Positions 1 to 5,650 of a stretch of DNA of 5,650 nucleotides are shown in pieces. A program made the translations under genes and the position numbers. The stretch's first letter is position 1. Every line of letters begins with the position of its first letter. The stretch covers positions 1-5,650 of the forward strand of contig CAKROP010000156.1 of NCBI GenBank assembly GCA_934373375.1. Direction: 5' to 3'. This stretch comes from an uncultured Anaerosacchariphilus sp. (GTDB taxonomy: Bacteria > Bacillota > Clostridia > Lachnospirales > Lachnospiraceae). The notes beneath the pieces were generated by a model. The model had not been told where the DNA came from, ran no database searches, and saw only the letters and a list, made by a program, of their open reading frames with translations.

Positions 1-27
1 ATACCCTTGTTTTCAGCCTGGTTATTT

Positions 28-32
28 GGAGG
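28..32 (+). promoter_or_regulatory. Ribosome binding site of livH
   Basis: GGAGG ends 7 nt before the ATG at 40. It favours that ATG over the in-frame TTG at 7 as the translation start. The 39 bases before the start are otherwise unremarkable. No promoter or terminator can be seen, so livH is probably an internal gene of a longer operon that begins outside the window. Confidence 0.8.
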
Positions 33-39
33 TTATTGT

Positions 40-924
40 ATGGAATGGATCAACCAGAACCTGCCCTACCTGATGGCAGGCATTTCCGTAGGCGGACAGT
101 ATGCGCTGATTGCCATCGGCTATACCATGGTCTACGGAATCTTGAGACTGATTAACTTCGCTCACGGCGATATTTTCATGGTGGCAGGTCTGATTATGGT
201 ATATGCCATGACGGTCATGCCTATCTATGTGGCGATTCCGCTGATGATTGTTCTGACGGTGCTTCTGGGCTTTACCGTGGAGCGTGTGGCTTATAAGCCG
301 CTTCGAAGCGCTCCGAGAATGTCCATCATGATTTCCGCCATCGGTGTGTCCTATCTGCTGCAGAATCTGGCGCTTTATGTGACCGGCGGTCTGTCCCAGC
401 AGTATCCGGCCATTCCCTGGCTCAGTGATACCGTCAGCGTCTTCGGCGCGACCACCAAGCGCGTGACAGTCATCACTCCGGTTCTGACCATCGTGCTGGT
501 GCTGGCTCTGGTAGCCCTGATTAAGCATACCAAGATTGGTATGGCCATGCGTGCGGCTTCCCGTGACTTTGAAACCTCCCAGCTGATGGGAATCAAGATT
601 AATTCTGTCATCAGTATGACTTTCATTATCGGAAGCTTTCTGGCGGCCATCGGAAGTATGCTGTTCTTTACCAACTACACCGGCGTTACTCCGACCGCAG
701 GCGCAATGCCCGGCCTGAAGGCCTTTGTCGCAGCCGTATTCGGCGGCATCGGATCCATTCCGGGCGCGGTCATCGGCGCGTTTATTATCGGTATCTGCGA
801 AAATATCATCAAGGGTCTGGGCTGGACTACCTTTTCTGACGCGTTCACCTTTGCTCTGTTGATTGTCATTCTCATTGCCAAGCCCACGGGTCTGTTTGGT
901 GAGAAAGTCATTGATAAAGTATAA
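40..924 (+). CDS. livH: Branched-chain amino acid type ABC transporter permease LivH
   Basis: This 294-residue inner-membrane permease is one of the two channel subunits of a HAAT/Liv-family importer and would pair with the LivM encoded next. The protein is strongly hydrophobic, with about eight membrane segments (roughly residues 14-34, 43-60, 62-80, 96-114, 141-161, 188-209, 225-255 and 262-280). Family hallmarks are INFAHGDIFM at 38-47, the cytoplasmic coupling loop at about 167-185 (GMAMRAASRD then LMGIK), which docks on the ATPases, and the glycine-rich block GLKAFVAAVFGGIGSIPGA at 225-243. The length is normal for LivH. I chose ATG at 40 because GGAGG lies 7 nt upstream. The frame stays open back to a TTG at 7, but that extension has no visible ribosome site and would add an atypical N-terminus. 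The substrate is not readable from this subunit; related permeases also serve urea and other amino acids or amides. Confidence 0.93.
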   Translation: MEWINQNLPYLMAGISVGGQYALIAIGYTMVYGILRLINFAHGDIFMVAGLIMVYAMTVMPIYVAIPLMIVLTVLLGFTVERVAYKPLRSAPRMSIMISAIGVSYLLQNLALYVTGGLSQQYPAIPWLSDTVSVFGATTKRVTVITPVLTIVLVLALVALIKHTKIGMAMRAASRDFETSQLMGIKINSVISMTFIIGSFLAAIGSMLFFTNYTGVTPTAGAMPGLKAFVAAVFGGIGSIPGAVIGAFIIGICENIIKGLGWTTFSDAFTFALLIVILIAKPTGLFGEKVIDKV

Positions 925-938
925 GGAGGCGTTCAGTC

Positions 939-2024
939 ATGAAAAAACAGACAAAGGTCATGTGGAACGTCGGCCTGATCGGAGGACTTCTCCTTCTGCT
1001 CTTTGTACTGGAGCAGATTCTGCCGTCCGGTTCCATGTTATTTACAGTATTGAAAAAGGGCGCGATTTACGCGCTGGTGGCAGTGTCCATGAACCTGCTG
1101 AACGGCTTCACCGGCCTGTTTTCCTTAGGTCAGGCGGGCTTTATGCTGCTGGGCGCTTATACATACGGTATCCTGACGATTCCGGTGGAATCCAGGGCCA
1201 GCGTCTATCAGTATTTTGACGGTGGTATCGTACAGTTTGCCATTCCGGTACCCCTGGCCCTGATTGCGGGCGGTATTGTTGCTGCGATCTTCGCTTACCT
1301 CATCGGTCTGCCGGTACTGCGTCTGAAGAGCGATTATCTGGCCATCGCGACTCTCGGCTTTGCGGAGATTATCCGCGCGGTATTCCAGTGGGATAAGCTT
1401 GGCCCGCTGACTAACGGCTCTAACCTGTTGCGTAATTTCCCGGCCTTCAAGTCCGTATTATATCCGTTCATCGTGTCGGGTATCTGTATCGCTGTGATTG
1501 TGATGCTGATTAACTCTACCTATGGCCGTGCGTTCAAGGCCATCCGTGATGATGAAATCGCGGCGGAGGCCATGGGTATCAATCTGGCCCATCATAAGCG
1601 TCTGGCGTTTGTCATCAGCTCCTTCTTCGCGGGTATCTCCGGAGGACTGCTGGCCATGTATCAGACTACCATTCAGGCGTCCATGTTCAAGTCTGCGATG
1701 ACCTATGAGATTTTGCTGATTGTGGTCATCGGCGGTATCGGTTCCGTAACCGGAAGCTGCATCAGCTCCTTCCTGTTCATCGCCTGCTCCGAGTGGTGGC
1801 TGCGTTTCCTGGACAATGACAACCTGTACATCGGAAGCTTCCATGTGCCCTTCTTACGCGCCGGCTTCCGTAAGGTGGTTTTCGCGGTCATCATCATGTG
1901 CGTCGTGCTGTTCTACCGCAAGGGTATCATGGGCGACAAAGAATTTTCGATCGAAGGAATCGCGAATTTCTTCCGCAATCGATTTAAGAAAAAGAAAGTA
2001 ACGGAAGGAGGCGCTTCCAAATGA
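939..2024 (+). CDS. livM: Branched-chain amino acid type ABC transporter permease LivM
   Basis: This is the second membrane subunit of the importer, 361 residues, partner of LivH. A basic N-terminus (MKKQTK) precedes a first membrane segment at about 11-27. Further hydrophobic segments run to about 326, and a lysine/arginine-rich cytoplasmic tail follows (about 345-353). LivM signatures are GFTGLFSLGQAGFMLLGAY at 56-74, LPVLRLKSDYLAIATLGFAEI at 124-144, the ATPase-coupling loop GRAFKAIRDDEIAAEAMGI at 196-214, the glycine-rich IGGIGSVTG at 264-272, and GIMG at 329-332 near the end, where many LivM proteins have a similar closing motif. AAGGAGG at 923-929 overlaps the livH stop and lies 9 nt before ATG 939, so the two permeases are probably translated in series. 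The stop TGA shares the sequence ATGA with the livG start. Length and motifs are typical, with no sign of damage. Confidence 0.94.
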   Translation: MKKQTKVMWNVGLIGGLLLLLFVLEQILPSGSMLFTVLKKGAIYALVAVSMNLLNGFTGLFSLGQAGFMLLGAYTYGILTIPVESRASVYQYFDGGIVQFAIPVPLALIAGGIVAAIFAYLIGLPVLRLKSDYLAIATLGFAEIIRAVFQWDKLGPLTNGSNLLRNFPAFKSVLYPFIVSGICIAVIVMLINSTYGRAFKAIRDDEIAAEAMGINLAHHKRLAFVISSFFAGISGGLLAMYQTTIQASMFKSAMTYEILLIVVIGGIGSVTGSCISSFLFIACSEWWLRFLDNDNLYIGSFHVPFLRAGFRKVVFAVIIMCVVLFYRKGIMGDKEFSIEGIANFFRNRFKKKKVTEGGASK

Positions 2025-2872
2025 GTACGGAAAATGTACTGAAGGTAGAAAATATCACCATGCAGTTTGGCGGTGTCATTGCCGTGGACAATATGAATCT
2101 GGAGATCAACAAGGGGGAAATCGTCTCCCTCATCGGCCCTAACGGAGCCGGTAAGACCACAGCCTTCAATGTGATCACAGGCGTATACGCGCCCAGTAAC
2201 GGCGCTATTTACTATAAGGGCAATAAAATTGTACAGAACCATCCGCAGGGTAAGATGAAGAAGCTGTACCGGGGCGAGAATCCGGCCATGTATACAGGTC
2301 AGCATGTACTGGCTCCCACGCCGGATAAAATTACAAGACTTGGTATCGCCAGAACCTTCCAGAATATCCGTCTGTTCAAGAGCCAGACCGTATTCGACAA
2401 CATCCTGATTGCCAAGCATATGCTGCGCACCAGCAATATCTTTACGGCCACCTTCCACCTGAATGGAAAGGAAGAGGCGAAGATGCGAGAGGAGACGGAG
2501 CGTCTTCTGGAGATCGTAGGCCTGACCGATGTGAGAAATGAGCTGGCGACCTCTCTGCCCTACGGCAAACAGCGTCATCTGGAGATTGCCAGAGCCCTGG
2601 CCACCAAGCCGGAGCTTCTTCTCCTGGACGAGCCGGCGGCAGGCATGAACCCCCAGGAGACTCTGGAGCTGACCGAGTTCATCGACGAGATTCGTAAGAA
2701 ATTCAATCTGACTGTCTTTATGATCGAACACCATATGGATCTGGTTATGGAGATTTCTGACCGCATCTATGTGCTGGATTTCGGAAAGCCCATCGCGGAG
2801 GGTACCCCGGAGGAGATCCGGAACAATCCGAAGGTTATTGAAGCTTATCTGGGAGGTGCGGACGATGAGTAA
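2021..2872 (+). CDS. livG: Branched-chain amino acid type ABC transporter ATP-binding protein LivG
   Basis: This 283-residue cytoplasmic ATPase is one of the two nucleotide-binding subunits that drive the LivHM channel. All ABC motifs are visible: Walker A GPNGAGKTT at 39-47, Q-loop Q114 in ARTFQNIRLF, the signature LPYGKQRHLEIARAL at 179-193, Walker B LLLLDEP at 199-205 with catalytic Glu204, and the switch histidine H237 in IEHHMD. ARTFQNIRLF and the C-terminal IRNNPKVIEAYLG are LivG trademarks and separate it from LivF. The protein is about 28 residues longer than E. coli LivG (255 aa). Most of the excess is an insert of about 26 residues, some basic, between I70 and the Q-loop (about 72-99). 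The ATG overlaps the livM stop by 4 nt, and AAGGAGG at 2005-2011 sits 9 nt upstream, inside livM, so translation is probably coupled. Confidence 0.94.
   Translation: MSTENVLKVENITMQFGGVIAVDNMNLEINKGEIVSLIGPNGAGKTTAFNVITGVYAPSNGAIYYKGNKIVQNHPQGKMKKLYRGENPAMYTGQHVLAPTPDKITRLGIARTFQNIRLFKSQTVFDNILIAKHMLRTSNIFTATFHLNGKEEAKMREETERLLEIVGLTDVRNELATSLPYGKQRHLEIARALATKPELLLLDEPAAGMNPQETLELTEFIDEIRKKFNLTVFMIEHHMDLVMEISDRIYVLDFGKPIAEGTPEEIRNNPKVIEAYLGGADDE
2851..2856 (+). promoter_or_regulatory. Ribosome binding site of livF
   Basis: GGGAGG lies inside the end of livG, 8 nt before ATG 2865. It decides the livF start against an in-frame ATG at 2769, which would add 32 arginine-rich, non-homologous residues that are really livG read in another frame. 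Confidence 0.8.
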
Positions 2873-3581
2873 TATTCTGGAAGTCAAAGATTTGAACGTA
2901 TCCTACGGCGGTATCAAGGCCGTGAAGGATATCAGCTTCGCCGTACCCAAGGGCGAGGTTGTGACCCTGATTGGAGCCAACGGCGCAGGCAAAAGCTCTA
3001 CCCTTCGTTCCATCGTGGGACTGGTGAAGCCGGAGAGCGGCAGCATTCTCCTGAAGGGAGAGGAGCTGGCTGGCGTGCCCACGGAGCAGATTGTAACCAA
3101 GGGGATTACCCTGGTGCCTGAGGGACGCCGGGTATTCCCGGATATGACCGTGGCCGAGAACCTGAAAATCGGCGCTTATATGCGTAAGGATTCTCTGGAT
3201 GAGGATATGAACTGGGTCTATGATCTGTTTCCCCGCCTGAAGGAGCGTTCCTGGCAGCTGGCCGGAACCCTGTCCGGCGGTGAGCAGCAGATGCTGGCCA
3301 TCGGCCGCGCGCTGATGTCGAGACCGGAGATTATCATGATGGATGAGCCGTCTCTGGGACTGGCCCCCATTGTGGTCAAAGGCGTATTTGACATCATCCG
3401 GGAGATCAACAAGCAGGGTGTGACCATTCTCTTAGTAGAGCAGAATGCCAACATGGCCCTGAAGGCGGCCAACTTAGGATATGTCATGGAGACCGGCCGC
3501 ATTACCATGACCGGAACCGGAGCCGAGCTTTTGGAAAATGAGGAAGTCAAGGCCGCATATCTGGGCAAAGCGAAAAAGTAA
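2865..3581 (+). CDS. livF: Branched-chain amino acid type ABC transporter ATP-binding protein LivF
   Basis: This 238-residue cytoplasmic ATPase is the second nucleotide-binding subunit and would form the LivG-LivF pair. It shows Walker A GANGAGKSS at 37-45, the LivF-type segment VPEGRRVFPDMTVAENL at 84-100 (Glu86 where other ABC proteins have the Q-loop glutamine), the signature LSGGEQQ at 136-142, and Walker B IIMMDEP at 156-162 with catalytic Glu161. VEQNAN follows at 191-196, where Gln193 replaces the usual switch histidine. The Glu86 and Gln193 changes are normal for LivF and not signs of decay. The length matches the family (about 237 aa). The frame is open back to an ATG at 2769, but GGGAGG at 2851-2856 lies 8 nt before ATG 2865 and the protein homology starts there. 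The first 8 nt overlap the end of livG. It is the last gene of the liv operon; a terminator follows about 85 nt downstream. Confidence 0.94.
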   Translation: MSNILEVKDLNVSYGGIKAVKDISFAVPKGEVVTLIGANGAGKSSTLRSIVGLVKPESGSILLKGEELAGVPTEQIVTKGITLVPEGRRVFPDMTVAENLKIGAYMRKDSLDEDMNWVYDLFPRLKERSWQLAGTLSGGEQQMLAIGRALMSRPEIIMMDEPSLGLAPIVVKGVFDIIREINKQGVTILLVEQNANMALKAANLGYVMETGRITMTGTGAELLENEEVKAAYLGKAKK

Positions 3582-3601
3582 GGGCAGTCATAAGCCGAAA
3601 T

Positions 3602-3622
3602 TATAAATAATCATAATTTATA
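3602..3622. repeat. All-AT 7-bp inverted repeat upstream of the purA promoter
   Basis: TATAAAT (3602-3608) and ATTTATA (3616-3622) are perfect reverse complements separated by the 7-nt spacer AATCATA. The dyad sits about 12 bp upstream of the proposed -35 hexamer at 3635. This is the usual place for an UP-element-like AT-rich stretch or an operator. It is too weak to act as an RNA terminator stem. No regulator can be named, and an AT-rich dyad of this size could occur by chance. Confidence 0.4.
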
Positions 3623-3634
3623 GGAAGAAATCCA

Positions 3635-3663
3635 TTTACTTTTCCTGCGAAACAAGGTATACT
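3635..3663 (+). promoter_or_regulatory. Predicted sigma-A-type promoter of purA
   Basis: A -35 box TTTACT (3635-3640; 4 of 6 matches to TTGACA) and a -10 box TATACT (3658-3663; 5 of 6 matches to TATAAT) are separated by the ideal 17 bp. The region upstream is very AT-rich. The predicted start point, about 7 nt past the -10, falls near 3669-3671, giving a purA leader of about 67 nt. That start lies inside the left arm of the terminator stem that follows. The leader is too short for a purine riboswitch aptamer plus expression platform. The assignment is from sequence only. Confidence 0.65.
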
Positions 3664-3664
3664 A

Positions 3665-3706
3665 AACGTCGGTGCAGTGCGTCTGCACTGACGTTATTAT
3701 TTTTTT
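3665..3706 (+). terminator. Rho-independent terminator of the liv operon
   Basis: AACGTC (3665-3670) pairs with GACGTT (3690-3695), then G3671 with T3689 as a G-U wobble, then GTGCAG (3672-3677) with CTGCAC (3683-3688). This makes a 13-bp stem with a 5-nt loop TGCGT. The right arm runs into TTATTATTTTTTT ending at 3706. The layout is a classical intrinsic terminator for RNA entering from livF. The opposite strand has no T-run after the stem, so it looks unidirectional. It overlaps the start point of the proposed purA promoter. Confidence 0.85.
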
Positions 3707-3736
3707 AGTCTAAGACCTAATGGAGGGATACAAGCT

Positions 3737-5020
3737 ATGGTAAAAGCAATCGTAGGCGCCAACTGGGGTGATGAAGGAAAGGGTAAGATCACAGATATGC
3801 TTGCCCAGGAGTCTGATATCATCGTCCGTTTTCAGGGCGGTGCAAACGCAGGCCACACAATCGTAAACAATTATGGAAAGTTCGCGCTGCACAGCCTGCC
3901 GTCTGGTGTATTTTACAATCACACCACCAGCATCATCGGAAATGGAGTCGCACTGAATATTCCGGTTCTGTTTAACGAGATTCAGAGCATCGTGGAGAAG
4001 GGAGTTCCGACCCCGAAGATTCTGGTATCCGACCGTGCGCAGATTGTGATGTCCTATCATATCCTGTTTGACCAGTGCGAGGAGGAACGTCTGGGAGGAA
4101 AAGCCTTTGGTTCCACCAAGTCCGGTATCGCGCCCTTCTATTCTGATAAATATGCAAAGGTTGGCTTCCAGGTCAGCGAGCTGTTCGCGGACGAGGCTTA
4201 TCTGCGTGACAAGATCGCCAATGTCTGCGTAAAGAAAAATGTGGTTCTGGAGAACCTGTATCATAAGCCGGCACTGGATGAGGACAAGCTCTATGAGGAG
4301 CTGATGGAATATAAGAAGATGGTAGAGCCGTACGTATGCGACGTATCTAAATATCTGTGGGACGCCATCCACGAGGGCAAGAACATTCTTCTGGAGGGCC
4401 AGCTGGGCTCCATGAAGGATCCGGATCACGGCATCTACCCGATGGTTACTTCTTCCTCTACTCTGGCTGCATACGGCGCTATCGGCGCAGGTATCCCGCC
4501 CTATGAGATCAAAGAGATTATCGTAGTCAGCAAGGCATACTCCAGCGCTGTAGGCGCAGGTGCGTTCGTCAGCGAGATCTTCGGCGACGAGGCAGACGAG
4601 CTGAGACGCAGAGGCGGCGACGGCGGAGAGTTCGGCGCTACCACAGGCCGTCCCAGAAGAATGGGCTGGTATGACTGTGTAGCTTCCAAGTACGGCTGCC
4701 GTATCCAGGGCGCTACCGGCGTAGCATTTACCGTTCTGGATGTTCTGGGCTATCTGGATGAGATTCCGGTGTGCGTGGGCTATGAGATCGACGGAAAGGT
4801 TACTACAGATTTCCCGACCACACACCTTCTTGAGAAGGCAAAGCCCGTATACGAGGTACTGCCGGGCTGGAAATGCGACATCCGCGGCATCAAGAAGTAC
4901 GAGGATCTGCCGGAGAACTGCCGCAAGTACGTGGAGTTCATCGAGAAGCACATCGAGTGCCCGATCACCATGGTATCCAACGGACCGGGACGCGACGACA
5001 TCATTTTCCGTAATAAATAA
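3737..5020 (+). CDS. purA: Adenylosuccinate synthetase, divergent form
   Basis: PurA is a cytoplasmic, normally dimeric enzyme that joins IMP and aspartate using GTP to give adenylosuccinate, the first step from IMP to AMP. The 427-residue length is normal. Visible signatures are the P-loop WGDEGKGK at 10-17 with catalytic base Asp12, NAGHT at 37-41 with catalytic acid His40, the IMP-binding EFGATTGRPRR at 298-308, guanine-recognising Asp335 in TVLDVL, and SNGPGR at 414-419. Compared from memory with E. coli and B. subtilis PurA, several conserved spots differ. EGAQG becomes EGQLG (220-224), so the E. coli Gln224 position is Leu223. GIGP becomes GIAP (130-133), the Arg143 equivalent is Lys141, GPFPTE becomes GAFVSE (275-280), and GPDR becomes GPGR (416-419). 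I recall similar forms in Lachnospiraceae, so this may be a clade trait. GGAGGG at 3722-3727 lies 9 nt before the ATG. The gene has its own promoter. Confidence 0.93.
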   Translation: MVKAIVGANWGDEGKGKITDMLAQESDIIVRFQGGANAGHTIVNNYGKFALHSLPSGVFYNHTTSIIGNGVALNIPVLFNEIQSIVEKGVPTPKILVSDRAQIVMSYHILFDQCEEERLGGKAFGSTKSGIAPFYSDKYAKVGFQVSELFADEAYLRDKIANVCVKKNVVLENLYHKPALDEDKLYEELMEYKKMVEPYVCDVSKYLWDAIHEGKNILLEGQLGSMKDPDHGIYPMVTSSSTLAAYGAIGAGIPPYEIKEIIVVSKAYSSAVGAGAFVSEIFGDEADELRRRGGDGGEFGATTGRPRRMGWYDCVASKYGCRIQGATGVAFTVLDVLGYLDEIPVCVGYEIDGKVTTDFPTTHLLEKAKPVYEVLPGWKCDIRGIKKYEDLPENCRKYVEFIEKHIECPITMVSNGPGRDDIIFRNK

Positions 5021-5029
5021 GAGGGATCT

Positions 5030-5629
5030 ATGATCGATACAGTGATTTTTGACCTGGGCAAAGTGCTGATGGGTTATAGCTGGGATAAGTATCTGCACAG
5101 CATCGTGGGCGAGGACGAGATTGCCTACGGGACCCTGGAGCAGGCGATGTTCCTAAGCCCCTGCTGGGAAGAGCACGATAAGGGTCTCATGACCGAAGAG
5201 GAAGAGCTCTGGGATTTTATCTCCAACGCGCCGGACTATGAGCCGGAGATCCGCGCGGTATACGAGAATCTGGGACAGTGTACCTGGCCCTATGATTACG
5301 CCGACGACTGGGTGCGGGAGCTGAAAGAGAGAGGTCTTAAGGTCTACGCCCTGTCCAACTGGCCGAAGCATATCTACGAGCAGCGCCGGGACGTGATGGG
5401 CTTCCTGGAGCGGATGGACGGCTATCATCTGTCCTACCGGACCCATAAGAATAAGCCCGATCCGGAGGCGTTCACAGGCCTTTTTGAGGCTTACGGCATC
5501 ATTCCGGAGCAGGCCGTGTTCATCGACGACAACATGCCGAATATCGAGGCGGCGAAGAAGCTGGGGCTTCACGCTATCCGCTTTGTGTCTTATGAGCAGG
5601 CGAAAGAAGAACTGAATACATTTCTGTAA
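5030..5629 (+). CDS. HAD-superfamily phosphatase (subfamily IA, YihX-like)
   Basis: This 199-residue cytoplasmic haloacid dehalogenase-type hydrolase is probably a small-molecule phosphatase. Motif I is FDLGKVL at 7-13, with nucleophile Asp8. The usual second Asp is Gly10, as in the DLGNV form of YihX, so this need not mean loss of activity. A helical C1 cap occupies about 15-85. Motif II is LSNWP at 108-112 with Ser109, motif III is NKPDPEAF at 141-148 with Lys142, and motif IV is FIDDNMPNIEAA at 164-175 with Asp166 and Asp167 for Mg2+. The fold looks complete. It starts 9 nt after the purA stop, behind AAGAGGGA, with a short 4-5 nt spacing, so it is likely cotranscribed with purA. YihX itself acts on glucose-1-phosphate, but relatives vary widely and the substrate here cannot be read from sequence. 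A nucleotide substrate is only a guess from the neighbour. Confidence 0.85.
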   Translation: MIDTVIFDLGKVLMGYSWDKYLHSIVGEDEIAYGTLEQAMFLSPCWEEHDKGLMTEEEELWDFISNAPDYEPEIRAVYENLGQCTWPYDYADDWVRELKERGLKVYALSNWPKHIYEQRRDVMGFLERMDGYHLSYRTHKNKPDPEAFTGLFEAYGIIPEQAVFIDDNMPNIEAAKKLGLHAIRFVSYEQAKEELNTFL

Positions 5630-5650
5630 AAGTGAAGGCCCGCACGGAAC

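Noticed and set aside
7..39. N-terminal extension of LivH from TTG at 7
   Set aside because: There is no visible ribosome site before TTG 7, whereas GGAGG is correctly spaced for ATG 40, where LivH homologues begin.
1913..2887. A 324-codon open frame on the minus strand across livG
   Set aside because: It is the reverse of livG, which has every ABC ATPase motif. The minus-strand product has no family features.
3590..3604. CCGAA as a possible B. subtilis-type PurR box upstream of purA
   Set aside because: Only the CCGAA core matches; the flanking bases do not fit AWWWCCGAACWWT and there is no inverted second box at the usual spacing.
3705..3720. Small hairpin TTAGTC/GACCTAA just before the purA ribosome site
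   Set aside because: About 6 bp, mostly AU, with a bulge and a 3-nt loop; too weak to support a regulatory claim.
3670..3736. A purine riboswitch or other aptamer in the purA leader
   Set aside because: The leader is only about 67 nt. The single clear fold is the terminator half-hairpin, and no three-way junction or conserved aptamer core is present.
3737..5020. The divergent PurA being a PurZ-type (2-aminoadenine synthesis) enzyme
   Set aside because: PurZ enzymes replace the catalytic Asp in the P-loop region, but Asp12 is kept in GDEGKGK. The IMP-binding EFGATTGRPRR is also intact and there is no phage context.
3710..5098. A 462-codon open frame on the minus strand covering purA
   Set aside because: It is the antisense shadow of purA. 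Its translation is rich in Leu, His, Arg and Cys with no recognisable domain, and the + strand gene has full PurA motifs and a good ribosome site.
5630..5650. Possible start of a terminator after the HAD gene
   Set aside because: Only 21 bases remain. GGCCCG could begin a stem, but no second arm or T-run is inside the window.

Overview
The window looks like ordinary chromosomal DNA of a Gram-positive anaerobe of the class Clostridia, most likely a Lachnospiraceae-type gut bacterium. This rests on the moderate GC content, the strong GGAGG Shine-Dalgarno sequences in front of nearly every gene, the very tight gene packing, and a PurA that resembles, from memory, a divergent form found in that group. 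The taxonomic call is inference; no rRNA or other marker is present. All six genes read on the + strand.

Positions 40-3581 hold four genes of a branched-chain amino acid type (HAAT/Liv) ABC importer in the order livH, livM, livG, livF: two membrane permeases followed by two ATPases. They form one tightly packed unit: a 14-nt gap, then a 4-nt overlap, then an 8-nt overlap, each junction with a good ribosome binding site. The periplasmic-type binding protein that would give the system its substrate is not in the window and probably lies upstream. The ligand is therefore only presumed to be leucine, isoleucine or valine.

Positions 3582-3736 are the only sizeable gap. They hold, in order, an all-AT 7-bp inverted repeat, a sigma-A-like promoter, a Rho-independent terminator for the liv operon, and the purA ribosome binding site. 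The promoter and terminator overlap: transcription predicted from the -10 box would begin inside the left arm of the terminator stem. Readthrough RNA would then fold the full terminator, while the purA mRNA would keep only its inner half.

Positions 3737-5020 encode adenylosuccinate synthetase (purA), the first committed step from IMP to AMP. It keeps the GDEGKGK, NAGHT and EFGATTGRPRR signatures but departs from the E. coli and B. subtilis enzymes at several otherwise conserved active-site positions. A small HAD-superfamily phosphatase (5030-5629) follows after only 9 nt and is probably cotranscribed. The last 21 bases hold no gene.

I found no RNA gene, mobile element, CRISPR array or clearly new multi-gene system. 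The points most worth a second look are the fused promoter/terminator and the altered PurA active site.
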